A stretch of DNA of 7,382 nt, taken from an uncultured Flavobacterium sp. GTDB taxonomy: Bacteria > Bacteroidota > Bacteroidia > Flavobacteriales > Flavobacteriaceae. Positions 1-5,077 of this stretch are shown in pieces; within the stretch, counting starts at the first letter, position 1; each line of letters starts with the position of its first letter. A program made the position numbers and the translations under genes. The DNA is taken from NCBI GenBank assembly GCA_946480635.1, contig CAMLKV010000104.1, positions 1-7,382 of the forward strand, in the 5' to 3' direction. The notes beneath the pieces were generated by a model. It had not been told where the DNA came from and did not search any database. It saw only the letters and a list, made by a program, of their open reading frames with translations.

Positions 1-1
1 A

Positions 2-334
2 TATGGTATGATGGGATATTCTGTCCCTCATTCTATTTATCCAAACGGTTATCATTGCAATCCAAAAGATCCGCTTCCTTTTGCAGGGCTTGCATCTCAA
101 AAAAATTTCATTGCTTTTTATCATATGGGTATTTATGCAAATCCAGAACTTTTAAATTGGTTCACCTCTGAATACCCTAAATACTCAAAGAAAAAACTTG
201 ATATGGGAAAAAGTTGTGTGCGATTTAAAAAAGCAGAAGATATTCCGTTTGAACTAATTGGAGAATTAATGACAAAAATGAGTGTTCAAGACTGGATTGA
301 AACCTACGAAGCTGCATTTAAAAAGTCCAAATAA
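2..334 (+). CDS. DUF1801 (YdhG-like) domain protein, 5'-truncated
   Basis: This is the C-terminal part of a small DUF1801 protein. The reading frame stays open to the left edge (codons for Tyr-Gly precede the Met-Met pair at 8-13), so the first ATG seen is probably internal and the true start lies outside the window. The YGMMGYSVPHSIYP stretch, then LASQKNFIAFYHMGIYANPELL, LDMGKSCVRF and a final IGELMTKM helix match my memory of Bacteroidota DUF1801 proteins, usually about 140-150 residues, so roughly 35-40 are missing. No enzymatic function is established for the family; it is a small soluble domain without signal peptide or membrane segment. The stop lies 27 nt before the SRPBCC gene on the same strand, with no terminator between, so the two are probably co-transcribed. 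Family assignment is fairly sure; function is unknown. Confidence 0.85.
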   Translation, partial: YGMMGYSVPHSIYPNGYHCNPKDPLPFAGLASQKNFIAFYHMGIYANPELLNWFTSEYPKYSKKKLDMGKSCVRFKKAEDIPFELIGELMTKMSVQDWIETYEAAFKKSK

Positions 335-361
335 CTAACATTAACCTAAAACTATAAAACT

Positions 362-901
362 ATGAGAATTCTAAAAAAAATTATTTTTGTTTTGCTTGCT
401 CTTATCGGAATTGTGTTAATAGCAGGATTAGTAATGACCAAAGATTATGCAGTTGAAAGAGAAGTAACCATCAACCAACCTAAAGACAGTGTTTTTAATT
501 ATGTGAAAATGATGAAAAACCAAGATCATTTTAGTGTTTGGAACATGAAAGATCCTAATTCAAAAAGAATATTTACAGGAACTGATGGCGAAGTTGGTTT
601 TATTTATAGTTGGAACGGAAATGATGATGTAGGAGAAGGCGAGCAAGAAATTAAAAAAATTACTCCTGGAGAACGCATCGATATGGAACTTCGTTTTAAA
701 CGCCCTATGGAGTCTACAGATTATGCATATTTCACAACCGAATCTATATCTCCAGCACAAACTAAAGTAAAATGGGGATTTAATGGGAAAATGCCTTATC
801 CTATGAATGTGATGATGCTTTTTATGAATATGGACGAAATGCTTGGGAAAGATTTACAGGCTGGCTTAGATAATTTAAAGACTAATTTAGAAAAGAAATA
901 A
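362..901 (+). CDS. Membrane-anchored SRPBCC (polyketide cyclase/START-like) protein
   Basis: A 179-residue protein with one N-terminal hydrophobic segment (about residues 6-25, after the basic MRILKK), then a SRPBCC-type domain from about residue 28. The domain begins with the usual VEREVTINQPKDSVFNYV, where a first beta strand leads into the helix holding the pocket. It continues through VWNMKDPNSKR, the strands around VGFIYSWNGN and the G-rich turn GEGEQEIKKI, and ends in an amphipathic helix (about residues 156-178) that normally closes the ligand cavity. SRPBCC domains bind hydrophobic ligands; no substrate can be read from this sequence. The anchor suggests a membrane or periplasmic location. 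The ATG follows an A-rich leader typical of Bacteroidota. It is downstream partner of the DUF1801 gene, and a strong terminator follows the stop. Family is confident; ligand and role unknown. Confidence 0.85.
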   Translation: MRILKKIIFVLLALIGIVLIAGLVMTKDYAVEREVTINQPKDSVFNYVKMMKNQDHFSVWNMKDPNSKRIFTGTDGEVGFIYSWNGNDDVGEGEQEIKKITPGERIDMELRFKRPMESTDYAYFTTESISPAQTKVKWGFNGKMPYPMNVMMLFMNMDEMLGKDLQAGLDNLKTNLEKK

Positions 902-910
902 AAACTGGTA

Positions 911-950
911 TAAATAAAAAAGTCCCTTGATAAAGGGACTTTTTTATTTA
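911..950. terminator. Bidirectional intrinsic terminator between convergent genes
   Basis: A perfect 18-bp inverted repeat: TAAATAAAAAAGTCCCTT at 911-928, loop GATA, and its exact reverse complement at 933-950. The G/C core AAGTCCCTT/AAGGGACTT is flanked by A-runs and T-runs, so on either strand the hairpin is followed by a U-tract. It lies 10 nt after the SRPBCC stop and 7 nt after the stop of the leftward ankyrin gene, as expected for a terminator shared by two converging transcripts. Confidence 0.92.
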
Positions 951-957
951 TTTAAAT

Positions 958-1323
958 TTACTTTAGAGCTTCAATAGCTTCATTTGCTTTAAATTTTTCA
1001 GCATATTTTAAAGCTGTATTACCTCTTTCATCTTTTGTATCTTTATTTGCTCCACCTTTTAATAAAGCCTTAATGATATCAGCTCTGTTATATCGAGCTG
1101 CAAACATCAAAGGTGTGATTCCGTTTGATGTTTCGTTTACATCTGCTCCATATTCAATAAACAGTTTTACAGCTTCTAAATCTCCTTTTACAATTGCTGC
1201 ACATAATGGAGAATTAACACTAGCAAAAATTTCTTTTTTAGGAGAAATACTAACATTTGATGCATAAGATTGAGTTGCAAAAGCTCCAAGAGCTAAACCT
1301 AAGATAATGATTGATTTTTTCAT
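958..1323 (-). CDS. Small secreted ankyrin-repeat protein
   Basis: A 121-residue protein with a Sec signal peptide: basic MKKS, hydrophobic core of residues 5-16, and a likely signal peptidase I site after YAS at about 20-22. The mature part is almost entirely ankyrin repeats. A first repeat covers about 38-68 (PLCAAIVKGDLEAVKLFIEYGADVN), a complete repeat about 69-101 (TPLMFAARYNRADIIKALLKGGANKD), and a capping half repeat 102-121 (NTALKYAEKFKANEAIEAL). Ankyrin repeats are protein-binding scaffolds and there is no catalytic domain, so it is probably a periplasmic or exported binding protein. The partner is unknown. It appears monocistronic, with its terminator at 911-950 and the purC terminator upstream. 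The ATG at 1323 is the only sensible start, since an in-frame stop lies about 10 codons upstream. An 18-bp tandem duplication spans the start codon. Confidence 0.88.
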   Translation of the reverse strand: MKKSIIILGLALGAFATQSYASNVSISPKKEIFASVNSPLCAAIVKGDLEAVKLFIEYGADVNETSNGITPLMFAARYNRADIIKALLKGGANKDTKDERGNTALKYAEKFKANEAIEALK

Positions 1324-1338
1324 GATGATTGATTTTTG
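1303..1338. repeat. 18-bp imperfect tandem duplication across the ankyrin-gene start
   Basis: The 18 bases at 1303-1320 and the adjacent 18 bases at 1321-1338 match at 15 positions and share an identical 13-bp core ATGATTGATTTTT (1307-1319 and 1325-1337). One copy encodes the first residues after Met (KKSIII), and the other forms the leader just upstream and contains the start codon. Because the unit is six codons long, the frame is preserved. Confidence 0.7.
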
Positions 1339-1417
1339 ATTAATGATTTATATGAATAGACGCTATATTGAAATATGTGTTACATAAAATTTCTATTATA
1401 ACATTATTTTAACATTG

Positions 1418-1439
1418 AACTAGATTCATTTATCTAGTT
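1418..1439. repeat. Inverted repeat upstream of the ankyrin gene
   Basis: AACTAGAT (1418-1425) and ATCTAGTT (1432-1439) are exact reverse complements separated by six bases (TCATTT). The repeat lies about 95 bp upstream of the ankyrin start and just beyond the purC terminator. No T-run adjoins it, so it does not look like a terminator. It could be an operator for the ankyrin promoter or a fortuitous AT-rich palindrome. No clear TAnnTTTG box was found between it and the start codon. Confidence 0.4.
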
Positions 1440-1448
1440 ACAAAGAAC

Positions 1449-1472
1449 AAAAAAACCACGCAAAGCGTGGTT
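1449..1472 (-). terminator. Intrinsic terminator of purC
   Basis: Hairpin AACCACGC (1454-1461), loop AAA, GCGTGGTT (1465-1472). Read leftward the 8-bp GC-rich stem runs into seven T residues (complement of the A-run 1449-1455), starting about 26 nt beyond the purC stop. There is no T-run in the rightward direction, so it serves the minus strand only. Confidence 0.9.
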
Positions 1473-1497
1473 AATTAAACGATATGATATCTTTATG

Positions 1498-2445
1498 TTA
1501 TTTATTCAAAAAAGCTACAACATTCTTCTCAATTCTTTCTTGAATATTACTAACATCAGCTTTTATAAATTTTTCCCCTATGATGTTTTCGTAAAGTTCT
1601 ATATATCTTTCAGAAACTGTTTCAATGTACTCATCTGTCATTTCAGGAATTTGTTGACCTTCTTTACCTTGAAAACCATTGGCAATTAACCACTGACGAA
1701 CAAACTCTTTTGATAATTGCTTTTGAGCTTCTCCTCTATCTTGACGATCTTGATAACCATCAGCATAAAAATAGCGTGAAGAATCCGGTGTATGTATTTC
1801 ATCAATTAAAACGATTTTACCCTCTTTTGTTTTCCCAAATTCATATTTAGTATCTACTAAAATCAATCCTCTTAAAGCTGCAATTTCAGTTCCTCTTTGA
1901 AATAAATCTCTTGTATATTTTTCTAAAACTAAATAATCTTCTTCAGAAACAATTCCTTGTGCTAAAATAGCTTCTCTTGAAATATCTTCATCATGTGTTC
2001 CTACTGCTGCTTTTGTAGTTGGAGTAATAATTGGTTCAGGAAATTTATCGTTTTCTTTCATTCCTTCTGGCATATTTATGCCACAAAGTTGTCTTTTACC
2101 CTCTGCGTATTCACGCGCTGCATGGCCTGATAAATATCCTCGAATTACCATTTCTACTTTAAAAGGTTCACACAAATGACCTACAGCTACACTAGGATCT
2201 GGAGTTGCTACTAACCAATTTGGCACAATATCTTCTGTCAACTGCATAAATTTTGTTGCAATCTGATTAAGGATTTGACCTTTGTATGGAATTCCCTTTG
2301 GCATAATCACATCGAATGCCGAAAGTCTATCGGTAGCAATCATTACTAAAAGTTCGTCATTGATATTGTAAACCTCACGTACTTTTCCGTGATAAACAGA
2401 TTTTTGTCCAGGAAAGTTAAACTGGGTAGAAGTAATAGTATTCAT
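1498..2445 (-). CDS. purC: Phosphoribosylaminoimidazolesuccinocarboxamide (SAICAR) synthase
   Basis: PurC joins CAIR and L-aspartate with ATP hydrolysis to form SAICAR in cytoplasmic de novo purine synthesis. With the start chosen here it has 315 residues, the longer form that I recall from Bacteroidota and yeast Ade1. Visible family motifs are GKVREVY (20-26, nucleotide-binding beta hairpin), TDRLSAFD (38-45), IRGYLSGHA (101-109, including the SGH signature), PTTKA (142-146), DTKYEFG (198-204) and [11 protein letters not shown] (215-225). The frame could begin at an ATG at 2475, ten codons earlier, but that codon lies within the predicted -7 promoter box. The internal ATG at 2445 gives the usual N-terminus [14 protein letters not shown]. 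It has its own promoter and terminator, so it appears monocistronic. The leader of about 20 nt leaves no room for a purine riboswitch. Confidence 0.97.
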   Translation of the reverse strand: MNTITSTQFNFPGQKSVYHGKVREVYNINDELLVMIATDRLSAFDVIMPKGIPYKGQILNQIATKFMQLTEDIVPNWLVATPDPSVAVGHLCEPFKVEMVIRGYLSGHAAREYAEGKRQLCGINMPEGMKENDKFPEPIITPTTKAAVGTHDEDISREAILAQGIVSEEDYLVLEKYTRDLFQRGTEIAALRGLILVDTKYEFGKTKEGKIVLIDEIHTPDSSRYFYADGYQDRQDRGEAQKQLSKEFVRQWLIANGFQGKEGQQIPEMTDEYIETVSERYIELYENIIGEKFIKADVSNIQERIEKNVVAFLNK

Positions 2446-2472
2446 TAAATGTTGTGTTGTTGTTTTGAGCCA

Positions 2473-2501
2473 CAAAAGTAATTTATTTTAAATGATTACA
2501 A
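2473..2501 (-). promoter_or_regulatory. Bacteroidota-type promoter of purC
   Basis: Read leftward, the sequence gives TTG (2501-2499), an 18-bp spacer, then TACTTTTG (2480-2473), an exact match to the TAnnTTTG -7 box used by the Bacteroidota primary sigma factor, with the TTG -33 element at an accepted distance. Transcription would begin near 2466-2468, leaving about 20 nt of leader before the ATG at 2445. This favours that start over the ATG at 2475. Confidence 0.65.
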
Positions 2502-2505
2502 AAAC

Positions 2506-2535
2506 AAAAAGTCACCCGTTTGTGAGTGACCTTTT
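2506..2535 (-). terminator. Intrinsic terminator of the alpha-amylase gene
   Basis: Read leftward the RNA forms AAAAGGUCACUC, loop ACAAAC, GGGUGACUUUUU: a 12-bp stem with two G-U pairs, followed by G and a further U-tract. It begins 17 nt beyond the amylase stop codon. The two wobble pairs make the stem better on the minus strand than on the plus strand, which agrees with the direction of the amylase. Its distal end abuts the -33 element of the purC promoter. Confidence 0.85.
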
Positions 2536-2551
2536 GCAAATAAAAAAACAA

Positions 2552-3988
2552 CTACATATTAATTGACCACACTGAATAACTGTTAGGAGGACATTGAATT
2601 TTCACCCATTTATCTCCCTGAGTGGTAGGATACCACGATGAATGTCCTGTAAAATCTTTAATTTGCGCATTAGCCCAATTCGTTTGAATCCATCTTTCCT
2701 GCCATGACGACGAATTGTTTAAATAAACTACTAAACCAACATTACCATTATAACCATTTCTTCTTGCTATATACTCATCGTTATCGCTATATAGAATAGA
2801 AGTAGTGCCTGTTGCTTTGTTGTTGTGTATCCAAATTAAATTATTCAAACGTTCTTTATTCAACCATTCTTCATAATCTCTATAAAAAATTGTTGGATAA
2901 CCTTCGTGAGTTAAAATATAGGCATAAGCCAACATTTTGTTCCAAATTTCATCTGTATCATGGTTAGAAACAAATGTCACAGCTTTGTACGGATTGCGTT
3001 TCCACATCATATCATCGTTTAATAGTGCTAAGTTATTTCCATCGAATGCATCATTCATTTTATAATAGCAAGCAAAATCGAATACAGAAGAATTTGCATT
3101 GTTTGCCCACCATTCTAATGTATTTACATTTGAATCCCAATATTCACCTACAGAAAATCCGCCAACATTAGCATTCCAATTGTTTACAACCCAAGGGCCA
3201 AAACCTTTAACATAATCAAAACGCCAACCATCAAATTTCATCGTATTTTTATAGTACTTTCCTACAGCATCAGTTCTGCCCCATAACCAATCTTGTACAT
3301 GAGGATTTGCGTGACATAAATCAGGATAACCACCAAAAGAACCTTCATCATTGTTACCGTAAGAGTTTTTATAAAAGTCATTATAATTTCTGGTGAATTT
3401 ACCAGAAGCTACTCCTGAAAAATTTGTCCAAGTATTTGTTCCTGTGTATGGGTTTGCTTCAGACTGACCACCACTATTGTGATTAATTACAATATCAGCA
3501 TACACTTGCATATTTTCAGTATGTGCCTGGGTGATTAAACTTACCAGTTCCGTTTTGGAACCAAATCGAGTCTCTACAGCACCGTTTTGATTATAATCTC
3601 CAAAATCATAATAATCCGTTGGGTCATATCCCATAGAATAAGGTCCGTTTTGTGCTTTAGAAGCTGGTGGTAACCAAATTGAGCCAATTCCAGCATTACC
3701 CCAAGCGGTGACTTTAGATTTTACAGTGTCCCACCAAGTACCTCCGGAAGGAACATCCCAATAGAAGGCCTGCATCATAACACCACCTCCAGGATTTGCC
3801 ACATACTTTCCATTCACATTTGTACTTACACCTGTGCTAAATGGTTTACCATCATGATTTGTTACATTAATAATTTTGGTTTGTTTTGCCAATTCGAGTG
3901 ATTGGTCTTTGTTAGTTTCATCTTTATCACATGCCATTGTCATAATAAGCATGGAAAGACCAACTAACTTTGAAGTTGCTTGTTTCAT
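2552..3988 (-). CDS. Alpha-amylase, GH13 archaeal-like (GH13_7-type), probable surface lipoprotein
   Basis: A 478-residue alpha-amylase that should cut internal alpha-1,4 bonds of starch or glycogen. The N-terminus (KLVGLSMLIMTMAC) looks like a lipoprotein signal with C20 acylated, although T17 and M18 make an imperfect lipobox. The following DKDE resembles the acidic Lys-Asp/Glu export signal of surface lipoproteins in Bacteroidota. GH13 motifs: region I DIVINH (165-170), region V YPDLCH (221-226), region II GWRFDYVKG with nucleophile D258, region III VGEYW with acid/base E282, and region IV FVSNHDT with D344. All three catalytic carboxylates and R256 are present. VMMQAFYWDVPSGG (70-83) and FYRDYEEWLNK (368-378) are nearly those I remember from Pyrococcus/Thermococcus amylases. 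A C-terminal beta domain follows from about 380; no starch-binding module or type IX secretion tail is seen. It is a single gene, with no SusC/SusD in the window. Confidence 0.95.
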   Translation of the reverse strand: MKQATSKLVGLSMLIMTMACDKDETNKDQSLELAKQTKIINVTNHDGKPFSTGVSTNVNGKYVANPGGGVMMQAFYWDVPSGGTWWDTVKSKVTAWGNAGIGSIWLPPASKAQNGPYSMGYDPTDYYDFGDYNQNGAVETRFGSKTELVSLITQAHTENMQVYADIVINHNSGGQSEANPYTGTNTWTNFSGVASGKFTRNYNDFYKNSYGNNDEGSFGGYPDLCHANPHVQDWLWGRTDAVGKYYKNTMKFDGWRFDYVKGFGPWVVNNWNANVGGFSVGEYWDSNVNTLEWWANNANSSVFDFACYYKMNDAFDGNNLALLNDDMMWKRNPYKAVTFVSNHDTDEIWNKMLAYAYILTHEGYPTIFYRDYEEWLNKERLNNLIWIHNNKATGTTSILYSDNDEYIARRNGYNGNVGLVVYLNNSSSWQERWIQTNWANAQIKDFTGHSSWYPTTQGDKWVKIQCPPNSYSVWSINM

Positions 3989-4070
3989 AAAATTTAGTTT
4001 TTGTTTTTTGTTTGAACTAAATTTATGACTTTTTACGTAAGATAAACATTATGAGTAAATTACAATCGTA

Positions 4071-4086
4071 ACGAAAACGTTTTCGT
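4071..4086. promoter_or_regulatory. Perfect 16-bp palindrome, candidate LacI-family operator upstream of the amylase
   Basis: ACGAAAACGTTTTCGT reads identically on both strands. An A-rich half, a central CpG and a T-rich half is the architecture of LacI/GalR-family operators such as MalR and CcpA sites. It lies 82 bp upstream of the amylase start codon. No exact TAnnTTTG box is present in this gap; the nearest approximation, TAAATTTA at 4018-4025, would place the palindrome some 60 bp upstream of transcription start, which suits an activator or looping repressor. The regulator is not in the window. Confidence 0.6.
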
Positions 4087-4088
4087 GT

Positions 4089-4101
4089 TGAAAAGTTTTC
4101 A
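4089..4101. promoter_or_regulatory. Second, 13-bp palindrome beside the candidate operator
   Basis: TGAAAAGTTTTCA is a perfect inverted repeat around a single central G, two bases beyond the 16-bp palindrome. Its A-run/T-run halves resemble the first site, but it lacks the central CpG. It could be a second weaker half of a tandem operator or chance in AT-rich DNA. Confidence 0.3.
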
Positions 4102-4207
4102 TTTTTGAAATATAATGCTTGATTTTTTAAAAGAAATTTACTTTAAGATTAGCTAAATAAATTATAAAAACATCTTTCAATTTTTGACTTAAGGAAATTT
4201 ATTAAAA

Positions 4208-4612
4208 TTATTTTAGAGATAATTTATTTACACTCATAATTCCAAGAGTGAGAATTGCGATGCTTGATATCCAAAGCCAGTAACCAAGTAAATAATTATC
4301 AACTTCCCCAATAGTTCCTCCTTCATTAATTATAACATTATTAAGTACTAAGAAGGATATTGCAAAAATAAAAGCTAATAATGCCGATATAACAGCAATT
4401 CTTTTTTTAAATAGGATTAGTAATATAGTTAGAAAATAAAAGGGATTTGCAAGCCAAACAATAAAAGATTGAGAACTATTAAAAAGACCTAATGAAAAAG
4501 CCATCAATCCAAAAGATCCTATAGATTTTTCGCCATTTACGGTAAAACATTCCTGACATAGTGACAGAATAAACAAAAGACAACTAGATCCTAGGTATAA
4601 AATTCGTATCAT
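4208..4612 (-). CDS. Hypothetical four-helix integral membrane protein
   Basis: A 134-residue, very hydrophobic protein that I do not recognise with certainty. Four membrane segments are apparent at about residues 3-19, 50-68, 72-91 and 106-126, with the basic turn KKR at 69-71 between the second and third and KLSLK at the C-terminus. Features that might help identify it are three early cysteines (C11, C19, C22), ECFTVNGEKSIGSFGLMAFSLG (21-42) and a conserved-looking WLANPFYFL (53-61) entering the second helix. No catalytic motif, signal peptide or transporter signature is evident. It lies 39 nt downstream of the other unknown membrane gene on the same strand, so both probably belong to the phoH transcript. 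No clear hairpin terminator follows within the 219-bp gap before the amylase. It is likely a real gene because it is compact, membrane-like and fits a run of genes; function unknown. Confidence 0.7.
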   Translation of the reverse strand: MIRILYLGSSCLLFILSLCQECFTVNGEKSIGSFGLMAFSLGLFNSSQSFIVWLANPFYFLTILLILFKKRIAVISALLAFIFAISFLVLNNVIINEGGTIGEVDNYLLGYWLWISSIAILTLGIMSVNKLSLK

Positions 4613-4651
4613 CTAGAGTACTTTTAATTTTATCTTTATAAATCATCTCTC

Positions 4652-5077
4652 TTAAAATTTCCTTCTGTCTATTTTGAGATGGACAACTTTTTCAGAATTA
4701 AGCATCGAATATTCTTCGAAACCTTTTTCCTTTAAAAATTGATTTAGAGAATATAGATCATCAAAAACTGCTATGGCATCACCACTTTTTTCTAAAAAGA
4801 AATAATCGTCATCAATACTCCCAGGATTACCTTTTATTCCGTAAATCTCATTAGGAGTAATAATCCATTCTCCATTAAGAGTTATATTTGAAATAACCGG
4901 ATTTCCAAAAATCTCTCTCCTTATCTCATATTTTTTGTTTCCAACACCAACCAAATAATATTCATCGGTTAATTTGTAGGCATATAAATCATAAATAGGT
5001 AAAATGATTCTGAAAATAAGTAGAATAATCAAGAACGATATGAGAGCAATAGCAACCTTTAAAAACTTATTAATCAT
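4652..5077 (-). CDS. Hypothetical membrane-anchored protein, overlapping phoH
   Basis: A 141-residue protein I cannot assign to a family. One hydrophobic segment (about residues 6-28, after MINKFLK) should anchor it, followed by a soluble domain of about 110 residues that lies outside the cytoplasm if the segment acts as an uncleaved signal anchor. The soluble part is rich in tyrosine and acidic residues: LTDEYYLVGVGNKKYEIRRE, then NPVISNITLNGEWIITPNEIYGI, a DDDYFFLEK strand and SLNQFLKEKGFEEYSML. It looks like a small alpha/beta domain, but no catalytic or metal-binding motif stands out. Its ATG lies inside the end of phoH: the eight bases ATGATTAA contain both this start and the phoH stop, so translation is probably coupled. 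The second unknown membrane gene follows 39 nt later. Existence fairly likely, function unknown. Confidence 0.72.
   Translation of the reverse strand: MINKFLKVAIALISFLIILLIFRIILPIYDLYAYKLTDEYYLVGVGNKKYEIRREIFGNPVISNITLNGEWIITPNEIYGIKGNPGSIDDDYFFLEKSGDAIAVFDDLYSLNQFLKEKGFEEYSMLNSEKVVHLKIDRRKF

Noticed and set aside
560..760. 66-residue leftward frame inside the SRPBCC gene
   Set aside because: Antisense to a well-supported gene; Cys/Ile/Phe-rich composition typical of a shadow frame and no leader signal.
1073..1267. 64-residue rightward frame inside the ankyrin gene
   Set aside because: Antisense to clear ankyrin repeats and without recognisable motifs.
1395..1400. TATAAT on the minus strand as an ankyrin-gene promoter
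   Set aside because: Bacteroidota primary promoters use TAnnTTTG; a TATAAT in AT-rich DNA without a -35 partner is weak evidence.
1495..1689. 64-residue rightward frame over the end of purC
   Set aside because: Antisense to conserved PurC sequence; Phe/Asn-rich shadow.
2446..2475. Ten-codon N-terminal extension of purC
   Set aside because: Its ATG overlaps the predicted -7 promoter box and the added residues do not look like PurC.
2446..2551. Purine riboswitch or long regulated leader before purC
   Set aside because: The predicted leader is only about 20 nt and the only hairpin in the gap is the amylase terminator.
2974..3171. 65-residue rightward frame inside the amylase
   Set aside because: Antisense to conserved GH13 sequence, with His/Cys/Tyr-rich noise composition.
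3989..4207. Hidden small gene or terminator in the 219-bp gap upstream of the amylase
   Set aside because: No frame with gene-like content and no GC-rich hairpin with a T-run; only the palindromes stand out.
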